A DNA stretch of 17,033 nucleotides, from positions 1 to 17,033 of the forward strand of contig CAJWKB010000016.1 of NCBI GenBank assembly GCA_913042065.1, read 5' to 3'. How positions within the stretch are numbered: position 1 is the stretch's first letter; each line of letters opens with the position of its first letter. The stretch is from an uncultured Alphaproteobacteria bacterium. GTDB lineage: Bacteria; Pseudomonadota; Alphaproteobacteria; Puniceispirillales; Puniceispirillaceae. Positions 1 to 7,248 of the stretch are shown one piece after another. The notes under the pieces are model-generated. The model had not been told where the DNA came from, did no database searches, and was given only the letters and a program-made list of their open reading frames with translations. Position numbers and translations under genes: made by a program.

Positions 1-2
1 GC

Positions 3-995
3 GATCGGTTTGGCGCATTGTGGGTGATGACACGCGGCCTGGCGCTGGGCGCGGTCGGGCTGGCGATGCTGCCACTGAACGCGTCCCTGTGGTGGCTGTG
101 GCTGTGCATGGTTCCCATCGGCACGGGATTCGCCATGTCATCCTATGAGCTGGCCTTCAATTGTGCTGTCCAGCTCGACGAGGCCAATGCCCGGCGCAAC
201 ATTTCCTTCATCACCTTTTACGGCGGCGTTGCCAGCTCGGTCACCTGGCTGTCAGTCGCCCCGCTTCTTTTATATTTTGGCCTGCGCATCACCTGTTTCA
301 TTGTCGCTGGCATTCTAGCGATCACAGCGATCCGTTTTTTCTTTCTCCACCGGGCGCATGGTGGTGGCACGGCGGGCAAGGGACAGGCCCCTGCCCCCTT
401 CAGCTGGCAGGTGCTGAGCCGATCAGAGCGCTTTGCCCTGGTCATGCTTGGCAGTGCTGGCGGACTTGAATATCTGGTTTTTGCATCGACAACGCTGTTG
501 TGGATCAACTGGTTTCAGATCCAGTTCAATGATCCGGCCGTGGCGGTGATGCTGGCGGCTCTCTACGGCCCCTTCCAGGTGGTTGGGCGGGTCATTGAAA
601 TGCGCTTCGGCCATCGCTTTGATGCGCGGATCACCGGCATGATCGCCTTTATGTGTGGCCCGATTGCCATGCTGCTTGTTCAGGCTGACAGCCTTGGCCT
701 CGCCATTGCCGCGATGATGATTTTCGGTATGGGTCATGGCGTGCTGACCGTTTCATTCGGCTATGTCACCAATATGTATTTTCGGGCGGATGTCTATGGT
801 CGGGCCAAGGGGTGGATGACAACACCACGGGCAATCGGCACCGCCATCGGGCCAAGCGTGGGCGGCATGCTGTTTGCCTATGGGACGGGCCTGTTCTTCA
901 GCGTGATGATCGGCATCCTGCTTGCCGCAGCGCTGTCCTTTGCCGCGCTGTTCCTCGCTCGAACAAGACCGGGATTCAGCTCCAGACAAGAGTGA
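3..995 (+). CDS. MFS transporter, C-terminal part (5' end outside window)
   Basis: The reading frame is open to the left window edge (codons from base 3 read D-R-F-G-A-L), so the true start is outside. The TTG at 18 is probably internal. About 330 residues are visible, rich in hydrophobic segments and glycine. The N-terminal D-R-F-G matches the conserved loop between helices 2 and 3 of major facilitator superfamily carriers, so roughly the first 70 to 80 residues are missing. A hydrophilic central loop near residues 110 to 125 of the visible part (R-A-H-G-G-G-T-A-G-K-G) fits the usual linker between the two six-helix halves. It is an inner-membrane secondary transporter; the substrate cannot be told. 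It converges on the DUF4387 gene with a 16-base gap and no obvious terminator. The gene is GC-rich compared with the middle of the window. The family is fairly sure, the function unknown. Confidence 0.85.
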   Translation, partial: DRFGALWVMTRGLALGAVGLAMLPLNASLWWLWLCMVPIGTGFAMSSYELAFNCAVQLDEANARRNISFITFYGGVASSVTWLSVAPLLLYFGLRITCFIVAGILAITAIRFFFLHRAHGGGTAGKGQAPAPFSWQVLSRSERFALVMLGSAGGLEYLVFASTTLLWINWFQIQFNDPAVAVMLAALYGPFQVVGRVIEMRFGHRFDARITGMIAFMCGPIAMLLVQADSLGLAIAAMMIFGMGHGVLTVSFGYVTNMYFRADVYGRAKGWMTTPRAIGTAIGPSVGGMLFAYGTGLFFSVMIGILLAAALSFAALFLARTRPGFSSRQE

Positions 996-1011
996 GCGGC
1001 ATTGTTCGCCC

Positions 1012-1311
1012 TCAGATGCCCATTTCGGCAAACAGAACCGCCAGCTGCGCGCCGTGCATATCGCGGTCAAACCTGCTGCCCTGAACCGCCGGCCGGATGA
1101 CACTGAACTTGATCACGGCGAGGCTCTCGATATCAAAGCGCTTTACCGTGGCAGGGTCAGCCTGCAGCCGCGCGCAGACAGTCTCTGTGTGAAGGCGGTG
1201 GCGGATTTCCTCAAAACGCGCCGCATCACCACAGAATATGTCAACCGTCACCCAGAACGGGCCGGCATTCTTTGATCTGATTTTTGCCGCGAGATCAGCC
1301 AGCCTTGCCAT
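1012..1311 (-). CDS. DUF4387 family protein (small partner of AtuA-like protein)
   Basis: A 99-residue protein beginning M-A-R-L-A-D-L-A-A-K-I-R-S-K-N-A-G-P-F-W, the typical opening of DUF4387 proteins. These are normally encoded directly after a DUF1446/AtuA-like gene, as here. I chose the ATG at 1311 because A-A-G-G-T-G-G lies just upstream; an in-frame TTG at 1326 would add five residues but has no better ribosome site. The start lies inside the 3' end of the atuA-like gene (overlap 1295-1311), so the two are probably translationally coupled and may form a complex. DUF4387 is related, as far as I recall, to the ferredoxin-fold C-terminal domain found in longer AtuA-type proteins. No enzymatic residues can be named, and the reaction is unknown. 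It is the last gene of the tct operon. Confidence 0.8.
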   Translation of the reverse strand: MARLADLAAKIRSKNAGPFWVTVDIFCGDAARFEEIRHRLHTETVCARLQADPATVKRFDIESLAVIKFSVIRPAVQGSRFDRDMHGAQLAVLFAEMGI

Positions 1312-2668
1312 GCGCCACCTTATCAAATGTCAGGGTAAAGCCATCCATCGGATCAGCCAGCTGCAGAAGGTGATTCATGGCAAACTCATATAACGCACCA
1401 CGTTCAGTGTGGGCTGGCGAATAGGGAAAGGCAAAGGTCGGCAAATCCTCATGCGCCGTCAGCGGGTGATGCAGCAAAAAGGGATTGATCAATTTTGACA
1501 GATCGGTTGCCGTTTCCTGATCCGCCGCGGTGATAATCAGCAGGACACCAACCTCCAGCGGTGTTCCCGTCCCCTCCTCAAGCGCACCAAGCGCCGCATT
1601 CTGGCCAATCAGGCGAAACTCGAGGGTGAATTCGTCACGCTTCAGGCTTGTCGTCTGGGCGATCTTGCGATGCAGAAAGCCGGTCAGATCATCCAGCCAC
1701 TGTCTGGCATGGGCAACATAATGCGCATCGCGGATCACCGCCATCATCGTGGTCTGATACCCGCCGATGCGGGCAGCCTCAAGCTTCACGCGGTAGCTGT
1801 CAGCTGGCACCCAGCGCGATCCCTCAACCCTGACGCGGCGTTCATCAATGGCTGTATAGCGGGCGTCCGTCACATCCAGATGCCCACCCGGCTCATGCAG
1901 AATGAACGGATCGCTGTTCTCATAGAGCATATGCGCCGAAACGGATTGCGGCGTGCACACCGCGTCGGGTGCCATCGGTTCGACGTCAAATCCGGTTTCA
2001 TCAAAACTGATCATGACCACGCCACTAGCCGGATTGGTCGAACAGAAAGCGCCACATTCGCCAATCTTGGCGCCATGCCAGGCACCACCGGCATGGTCAT
2101 TTCGGGAAAGCGGCAGAGCAGCGATTGTCGCGGTGTCGGTTGTCCGGCCCGCCAGAACAACATCCGCCCCGGTCTGCAGTGCCGCCTGGATCTGCTCGAC
2201 GCCAGCAAGCGCGACAATATGTGTGCAGGCAGCGATCGCCACCGCATCAAGTGCCGGCGCCGGGAGCAATTCCGACAGCTGGCCAGCATGATGCGCGGTG
2301 ATGATGTCCGGAACATTCTGGTCGGAATACAATCTGGCAATGGTCAGCGACTGGCCAAGCTCTGCGGCAATCTCGCAGGTGAGCCCATACATCCAATCGA
2401 CGGTTTGCGCGGTTCCACAGGTGCCGCAGGACCCGATGACAAGCGGCACACCCGCCGCAGCGCGCGCCAGCATCAGCGCCCGCCATTCAGACCGGCATAC
2501 GCTGCGCGCATATTTCGACGTGCCGGTGCCGAGATAGAATGGACCACTATCCGTCGAGCCACCATCAATGCAGATGATATCAGGCTGTGCCGCCACCCCC
2601 CTCGCCAACGCCGTCTGATCGAAGCCCAATCCCAGCACACCGGCAGGGATGAGAACCCTTGTCGGCAT
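1295..2668 (-). CDS. AtuA-like protein (DUF1446 family)
   Basis: A 457-residue soluble protein of the DUF1446 / acyclic terpene utilisation AtuA-like family. Family-type motifs are an N-terminal glycine-rich I-D-G-G-S-T-D-S-G-P-F-Y-L-G-T-G (residues 34-49) and a cysteine-containing G-S-C-G-T-C-G (79-85), followed by D-V-V-L-A-G-R-T-T-D about 80 residues later. AtuA is named from the Pseudomonas citronellol/geraniol cluster, but most DUF1446 proteins, including those beside carboxylate transporters, have no proven reaction. The ATG overlaps the tctA stop by one base (TGATG), and its own 3' end overlaps the DUF4387 gene, so all three are likely translated together. The context suggests work on the acid imported by TctCBA. 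A terpene role is not implied, since no other atu genes are present. Family call good; function open. Confidence 0.85.
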   Translation of the reverse strand: MPTRVLIPAGVLGLGFDQTALARGVAAQPDIICIDGGSTDSGPFYLGTGTSKYARSVCRSEWRALMLARAAAGVPLVIGSCGTCGTAQTVDWMYGLTCEIAAELGQSLTIARLYSDQNVPDIITAHHAGQLSELLPAPALDAVAIAACTHIVALAGVEQIQAALQTGADVVLAGRTTDTATIAALPLSRNDHAGGAWHGAKIGECGAFCSTNPASGVVMISFDETGFDVEPMAPDAVCTPQSVSAHMLYENSDPFILHEPGGHLDVTDARYTAIDERRVRVEGSRWVPADSYRVKLEAARIGGYQTTMMAVIRDAHYVAHARQWLDDLTGFLHRKIAQTTSLKRDEFTLEFRLIGQNAALGALEEGTGTPLEVGVLLIITAADQETATDLSKLINPFLLHHPLTAHEDLPTFAFPYSPAHTERGALYEFAMNHLLQLADPMDGFTLTFDKVAHGKAG

Positions 2669-4179
2669 CAGGCCTCGTCCCTATGAGCCTGCGGTGCCTT
2701 CAGATATGAACGCAGGAACAGTGGCGCAATGAAGCCTAGAACGGCAGCGATCCACAGGCCAATGGCAATTGGCGAGCCAAACAGATAGGTCCACTCACCG
2801 TCAGACAGAACCATCGCCCGGCGCAGGCTGACCTCCATATGGCCGCCAAGCAAAATACCAAGGATTACCGGCACCGCCGGAATCGAGAGCTTGCGCAACG
2901 TATAGCCAAGCACACCAAAGCCAATCATCAGCAGCAAATCGAAATGGCTGCCGGAAAGCGAATAGATGCCGACAAAGGACACCATCGTGACTCCTGGAAG
3001 CAAAATCGCGGCTGGCACCTGCAGAATGCGGCTGAACACCTTGACCATCGGCACATTCAGCACCAGTAGCACGAAATTGGCGATTAAGAGCGAGGCAATC
3101 AAACCCCAGACAACCTCCGGCCTTTCGGTAAACAGCAGTGGACCCGGGGTGATGTTCAGCGTCATCAGGAGGGCTAGCAGCACAGCGGTCGTCCCCGACC
3201 CGGGAACTCCAAGCGTCAGCATCGGAACAAGCGCACCGCCAGCGGCCGCATTATTGCCGGCCTCGGGCGCGGCAATTCCGCGGACATCGCCCTTGCCGAA
3301 ATTCGATTTGTCCTTCGCCGAGGATTTTTCCATCATATAGGCAAGAAAACTGCCAAGCGACGCACCTGCTCCGGGGAGCAGGCCGGCAACAAAGCCAATC
3401 ACTGTCGCCCGCAGCATGGTGATCCGCGTTGCCAAAAGATCGCTCACCGGAATGCGGATTTTCTCAAGCGTCACGCCGATGGCCGAGTCGCGGCCATGGC
3501 TCTCTATAAAGACAAATACCTCTGCAACAGCAAATAGGCCGACGATGGCGACCAGAAAATCAACCCCATCAAATAGATGAAGACTGCCGCCAGTGAAACG
3601 TGTCATGCCAGTAGAGCTATCGACACCGATCATCGCAATTCCAAGCCCCAAACAGACGGCAATAGCCGCCTTGGCCTGATTGTTCGAGCCAATGCCACCA
3701 AGGGTACAAAAGGCCAACAGATAAAGCGCAAAATATTCAGCCGGACCAAACAAGAAGGCCACGCGCGCTAGAATAGGCGCCAGCAGCATCAATCCGATAG
3801 TGGCGAGCAGAGCGCCAACAAAGGAAGCGACACCAGATAGTACCAGAGCATCTCCGGCACGGCCCTTTTTAGCCAGCGGATACCCATCAAGCGTCGTCAT
3901 CATGGCCGGCTCATCACCTGGAATATTCAGCAAAATAGAAGAAATCCGCCCGCCATACATCGCGCCATAATAGACGCTTGTCATCAGCACTAGCGCCTGC
4001 GTTGCATCAAGGCCGAAGGAAAATGACAGCGGAATGAGAATTGCAACGCCATTTGACGGACCAAGACCCGGCAGTGCGCCAATCATCGTGCCAAGCACGC
4101 AGCCCGCGATAGCCAGCGCTAGGGTAGTCGGACTCAGCGCAACTGAGAAACCAAGGGCAAGATTCGCAAACAGTTCCAC
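2668..4179 (-). CDS. tctA: Tripartite tricarboxylate transporter, large permease TctA
   Basis: A 503-residue integral membrane protein with about ten to twelve hydrophobic segments, the usual size for TctA. Recognisable family features are G-A-L-P-G-L-G-P-S-N-G near residues 34-44, Y-Y-G-A-M-Y-G-G-R-I-S-S-I-L-L-N-I-P-G around 70-88, the following P-A-M-M-T-T-L-D-G-Y-P, and a second A-P-E-A-G-N-N-A-A-A-G in the middle. It forms the transport channel of a sodium- or proton-driven carboxylate importer with TctB and the periplasmic binder TctC. The start is a GTG at 4179, ten bases after the tctB stop, preceded by A-G-G-A at suitable spacing; there is no in-frame ATG upstream. Its stop overlaps the next start. 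The substrate class (tricarboxylates, aromatic acids, other carboxylates) cannot be read from the sequence. Confidence 0.95.
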   Translation of the reverse strand: MELFANLALGFSVALSPTTLALAIAGCVLGTMIGALPGLGPSNGVAILIPLSFSFGLDATQALVLMTSVYYGAMYGGRISSILLNIPGDEPAMMTTLDGYPLAKKGRAGDALVLSGVASFVGALLATIGLMLLAPILARVAFLFGPAEYFALYLLAFCTLGGIGSNNQAKAAIAVCLGLGIAMIGVDSSTGMTRFTGGSLHLFDGVDFLVAIVGLFAVAEVFVFIESHGRDSAIGVTLEKIRIPVSDLLATRITMLRATVIGFVAGLLPGAGASLGSFLAYMMEKSSAKDKSNFGKGDVRGIAAPEAGNNAAAGGALVPMLTLGVPGSGTTAVLLALLMTLNITPGPLLFTERPEVVWGLIASLLIANFVLLVLNVPMVKVFSRILQVPAAILLPGVTMVSFVGIYSLSGSHFDLLLMIGFGVLGYTLRKLSIPAVPVILGILLGGHMEVSLRRAMVLSDGEWTYLFGSPIAIGLWIAAVLGFIAPLFLRSYLKAPQAHRDEA

Positions 4180-4189
4180 TGCACTATTC

Positions 4190-4636
4190 CTAAACAGCCG
4201 CGGCCATCAACCAGCGCGGCAACGCAAACAGGCTGAGACCAAGGCCATATTTAAAAATGACAAAAAGAAAACCTGACAAGCAGATGCCAGTCACAGATGA
4301 CGCGAGGAATGTCGGCCTGATCTGATAAGAAATGGCTCCAGCAGCCAGCGCTGTCGGCAGCAGAAAACCAAGAGGCTTCAGCCCATAAGCATAAAGGAGC
4401 AACACCAGCACCGCGATCAGCAGCCGAACAAATGTGGCGAGAGTGGGCCATTTTGGTTCCGCGTCCGGGCGCAGCACCATCACGCATCCTGAAATGAAGG
4501 CAATTGTAGAGATCAGCATTGGAAATGCCTGCGGACCTAATGGATCAGCAAAAAAGGGCATTTCGAGTTGGCTGGCGCTCGCAAAAAATGCAAGCGCCAG
4601 CACAGAGACGGTCAGTCCGGTAATTCGGTCGGACAT
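4190..4636 (-). CDS. tctB: Tripartite tricarboxylate transporter, small subunit TctB
   Basis: A 148-residue protein with four predicted membrane helices: residues about 8-22, 38-52, 70-100 (two close together or one long) and 108-132. The D-P-L-G-P-Q-A-F-P-M-L segment after the first helix is characteristic of TctB proteins. It is the small, poorly conserved membrane partner of TctA. The ATG at 4636 shares one base with the tctC stop codon (TAATG), which points to translational coupling. Its position between tctC and tctA is the common operon order. Confidence is high because size, topology, motif and context agree. Confidence 0.92.
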   Translation of the reverse strand: MSDRITGLTVSVLALAFFASASQLEMPFFADPLGPQAFPMLISTIAFISGCVMVLRPDAEPKWPTLATFVRLLIAVLVLLLYAYGLKPLGFLLPTALAAGAISYQIRPTFLASSVTGICLSGFLFVIFKYGLGLSLFALPRWLMAAAV

Positions 4637-5601
4637 TACTTCATTACACCCAGTTCAACGGACATTGCGCGCACTTCGCCGATTACACCGTCAACATAGG
4701 ACTGGAAATCACCACCAACCTTGTTGAAAGGTGCGAGGCCATTGGCCATCATGGCTTCCTTCCATTCAGACGAAGCACCAACTTTGCGAAGCGCATCAGT
4801 CCATTTGAGGTAGGATGCCTCCGATGCACCTTTTGGTGTGTAGAGACCCCGCCAGTTCACAGCAACCACGTCGATCCCCTGCTCTTTGGCTGTTGGGATA
4901 TCCTCAAAGCCAGGAATGCGCTCATCAGTGAAGGATGCAAGAACGCGTACATCTCCTGATTTGATAAAACCTACAACGCCGGAAATATCACCCGTCATGG
5001 CTGCGGTGAAACCGCCAACAGTCTGGGTAATGGCGTCGGCATCACCGTCGACACCGATATATTTTACCTTTTTGATGTCGGTAAAGCCCTTGCGCTTTAG
5101 CGCCATCAAAACTTTGAGGTGATCATAACCACCAGCAGCCGAACCACCGGCAAAAGCGTGCTTTGACGGATCAGCAATCACCGCATCAAGTAGATCATTG
5201 AGGTTCTTGTAAGGTGAGTCTTTGGCAACAACGATCACGCCCGGGTCCGCGCCGATAGCTCCCAAGAACCGAACCTGATCTGCGGTCATGCCGGAATAGG
5301 CATTTTGGGCAAGGCGCGTCGCTGTTGCTGTTGACGCAGCAACGATCAGCGCATCATCCTTGTTGCGCTCATTCACAACGTGTGTGAAGGCGAGGCCACC
5401 GCCACCACCAGCCATGTTTGTCACCTGCAAAGGTGAGTCAACAGCACCAATGTCATGCATAATTTTGGTAATGCTGCGGCAGGTAAAGTCCCAGCCACCA
5501 CCGGGATTGGCGGGTGCAATACACTCAGCAGCGATAGACTGGCCTGCCAAACCAACACTGAAAACAGCGGCAAGAGCCAATTTTGAAAGATTGGACATCA
5601 T
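4636..5601 (-). CDS. tctC: Tripartite tricarboxylate transporter substrate-binding protein TctC
   Basis: A periplasmic solute-binding protein of the TctC/Bug family, 321 residues from the ATG at 5601. I prefer this to an ATG at 5622 because G-A-A-G-G-G-A lies six bases before it; a second ATG follows immediately. The first 24 or so residues form a clear Sec signal peptide (N-L-S-K-L then a hydrophobic run ending Q-S-I-A-A-E). The mature protein opens with P-A-N-P-G-G-G-W-D, the family's ligand-loop motif. It captures a carboxylate in the periplasm and delivers it to TctAB. Two cysteines near the mature N terminus could form a disulfide. It is the first gene of the B operon, with 115 bases between it and the DmdA-like gene, so it may have its own promoter as well as read-through. 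Confidence 0.93.
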   Translation of the reverse strand: MMSNLSKLALAAVFSVGLAGQSIAAECIAPANPGGGWDFTCRSITKIMHDIGAVDSPLQVTNMAGGGGGLAFTHVVNERNKDDALIVAASTATATRLAQNAYSGMTADQVRFLGAIGADPGVIVVAKDSPYKNLNDLLDAVIADPSKHAFAGGSAAGGYDHLKVLMALKRKGFTDIKKVKYIGVDGDADAITQTVGGFTAAMTGDISGVVGFIKSGDVRVLASFTDERIPGFEDIPTAKEQGIDVVAVNWRGLYTPKGASEASYLKWTDALRKVGASSEWKEAMMANGLAPFNKVGGDFQSYVDGVIGEVRAMSVELGVMK

Positions 5602-5638
5602 TTTAATCCCTTCGTGAAACATTTATTTTTATGGAATC

Positions 5639-5666
5639 ACTATACGCTAGTCCTTCGTTGGAGCAA
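5639..5666 (-). promoter_or_regulatory. Candidate sigma-70-type promoter for tctC operon
   Basis: On the minus strand T-T-G-C-T-C (5666-5661), a 16-base spacer and T-A-T-A-G-T (5644-5639) lie about 40 bases before the tctC start. The -10 box is good (5 of 6) but the -35 is weak (3 of 6). It is the best pair in the 115-base gap. No convincing terminator separates the DmdA-like gene from tctC, so transcription from upstream may also contribute. Confidence 0.35.
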
Positions 5667-5716
5667 GGCCACTTCACAGAGACCTGCCTTACACAAAACC
5701 AAACGAACAGCAGTTT

Positions 5717-6829
5717 TTAAAAGGGGAATTTAGCTATAAGCCCGTTTCTTGCCTTACCATCTGGAGTATGAACAACAACCTCTGTACCTACTTTCCAATG
5801 CCCACTCTCTATCATGGACATACCAACGTTATATTTTAACCTCGGTGAAAATATTCCTGAAGTTATTTTACCGATGAGCTCATCATTCGTAGTAACGGGA
5901 AAAGGTTGCTTGCATGGAGGAGCCTTGCCTCCATCAAACTTCACTCCGCGTAGCATTCGTTTGGGTCCATTTTTCGCAATTTTCTTCAATGCCGCTTTAC
6001 CAACATACTCAAATTTATCTCCCAAATGGCAGAGAGAATTAAACCCGCACTCCAACGGATTGTTTGAGCGTGTAAATTCATTGCCGTAAGACATTAACCC
6101 ACCTTCAATGCGTTCAATCAAATTTGGGCATCCAGGTCGGATATCATATTGCTGGCCCGCATCCCAAATTAAATCCCATAACTTGCCACCAAATGAGGAA
6201 CCATCCAGATAAATTTCAAATCCACCCTGTTTGCTGTAACCAGACCTCGCAATAATCTGTTCTGTGCCAAAAATTTCAAATTTACCAAATTCAAAATATT
6301 TCAAATTTAGGATCTCACTTCCAAAGAGATCAGACATTAGATTAAATGAGAGCGGACCTTGAACAGCTAGTGGTGAGACATCAGGCTCATCTACCTGGAC
6401 TTGAAGGTTCATGCCAACTTTTAGACCTTTAGCCCATAGCAATAGATCAGAGTCTGCTATCGATAGCCAAAATTTGTCTTCAGCAAGTTTGAGCAAAACA
6501 GGATCATTCAACATCCCAGCATTTTCATCGATGACCGGTATGTAACGACATTCCCCTACCTTAAAACCGGTAAGGTCTCTGGGAGTCATCAACTGAACTA
6601 ATCGAAAGGCGTCTTTACCACTAATTTGTATTTGGCGTTGCACAGCAACATCCCAAAGCTGAACTTGCGACCTTAAATGCCAATAATCATCCTCGACACT
6701 GGTTTCATAGGCTTTAGGCAAAAGCATGTGGTTCACTACGCTAAAGCCTTTTACACCATGATATTCCACTCTATCAGTATATGGAGTGCGCCTAATTCGA
6801 CGTGACATATTTAAGTCAGCAGATGACAT
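5717..6829 (-). CDS. DmdA-like tetrahydrofolate-dependent demethylase (GcvT fold)
   Basis: A 370-residue protein of the aminomethyltransferase (GcvT) family, in the DmdA group as judged from remembered DmdA sequences. Motifs in order: N-H-M-L-L-P (33-38), W-D-V-A-V-Q-R-Q-I (59-67), G-M-L-N-D-P (105-110), I-A-D-S-D-L-L-L-W-A-K-G-L (124-136), A-V-Q-G-P (155-159), A-R-S-G-Y-S-K-Q-G-G-F-E-I-Y (194-207) and G-C-P-N-L-I-E-R-I-E (233-242). Length equals that of dimethylsulfoniopropionate demethylases. Such enzymes move a methyl group from a sulfonium or related donor to tetrahydrofolate in the cytoplasm. The first ATG has a weak A-G-G-T-A-A-A-A-G site; a second ATG at residue 8 has none. It is markedly AT-rich, suggesting separate origin. 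No dmdBCD genes are nearby, and its neighbours are an oxidase and a ThDP enzyme, so the substrate may not be dimethylsulfoniopropionate. The family is sure, the substrate not. Confidence 0.85.
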   Translation of the reverse strand: MSSADLNMSRRIRRTPYTDRVEYHGVKGFSVVNHMLLPKAYETSVEDDYWHLRSQVQLWDVAVQRQIQISGKDAFRLVQLMTPRDLTGFKVGECRYIPVIDENAGMLNDPVLLKLAEDKFWLSIADSDLLLWAKGLKVGMNLQVQVDEPDVSPLAVQGPLSFNLMSDLFGSEILNLKYFEFGKFEIFGTEQIIARSGYSKQGGFEIYLDGSSFGGKLWDLIWDAGQQYDIRPGCPNLIERIEGGLMSYGNEFTRSNNPLECGFNSLCHLGDKFEYVGKAALKKIAKNGPKRMLRGVKFDGGKAPPCKQPFPVTTNDELIGKITSGIFSPRLKYNVGMSMIESGHWKVGTEVVVHTPDGKARNGLIAKFPF

Positions 6830-6867
6830 ATTCTTTTACCTATCGCGACGACTTTTGGTTAATAAAA

Positions 6868-7215
6868 TTAACTAGACCACCAGCAGGAATAGCTGTTTGG
6901 CGACATGATCACTGGAATGTGATAACGGGCATTAGGATCGGGCATTTCAAACCGAATGACAATCTCGCTTAGAATTTGTATCCCAAATTTTGGGATATCG
7001 CGCCCAGAAAAATAGGCGCCGCTGGCAATCACCATCTCGTAGCTAGTTTCATCATCAACAGGCACCTCCTGCTGGAAGCGCCCGCCTTGATCACTTTTTT
7101 TCTCAAAAACAATTGACTTTGCACCATCAGCCGCGATCTTCGTTAGTTTAACGCTGACATGTCCAGCATGAGTTCCGTCTACACCATTGAGCAGATGTGA
7201 TGATAGAACTGCCAT
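6868..7215 (-). CDS. Transthyretin / 5-hydroxyisourate hydrolase-like protein with altered C terminus
   Basis: A 115-residue protein whose whole length matches the transthyretin-like HIU hydrolase fold. The ATG at 7215 is chosen because a perfect A-G-G-A-G-G lies six bases upstream. Conserved catalytic positions are present: His7 in S-S-H-L-L-N-G, Arg46 in G-G-R-F, and His99 in R-Y-H-I-P-V-I-M-S-P. The C-terminal Y-R-G-S tetrapeptide, the diagnostic active-site end of true 5-hydroxyisourate hydrolases, is replaced by W-W-S-S after the conserved S-Y-S-C. No other purine-degradation gene (uricase, OHCU decarboxylase, allantoinase) is visible. It sits 38 bases before the DmdA-like gene and 33 bases after the ThDP enzyme, so it belongs to their operon. 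I infer a hydrolase acting on a different cyclic or labile intermediate, but a lost activity is also possible. It has no signal peptide and is cytoplasmic. Confidence 0.82.
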   Translation of the reverse strand: MAVLSSHLLNGVDGTHAGHVSVKLTKIAADGAKSIVFEKKSDQGGRFQQEVPVDDETSYEMVIASGAYFSGRDIPKFGIQILSEIVIRFEMPDPNARYHIPVIMSPNSYSCWWSS

Positions 7216-7248
7216 GTCTTTCCTCCTCAAAATCCCTGAGTTTCAAAT

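Noticed and set aside
753..1103. Minus-strand frame spanning the end of the MFS gene and the DUF4387 gene
   Set aside because: Low-complexity, arginine/serine-rich product in the shadow of two supported genes; no ribosome site or homology sensed.
1670..2686. Long plus-strand open frame (338 codons) opposite the AtuA-like gene
   Set aside because: It is antisense to a clear family member, its product is arginine/histidine-rich with no recognisable domain, and GC-rich codon structure of the true gene explains the open frame.
5645..5690. Possible terminator after the DmdA-like gene (AAGGC ... GCCTT)
   Set aside because: Only a five-base stem with a 16-base loop and no T run on the minus strand.
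6868..7215. Ordinary uricolytic HIU hydrolase
   Set aside because: The diagnostic C-terminal tetrapeptide is not conserved and no other purine catabolism genes are present, so I did not assign the gene name.
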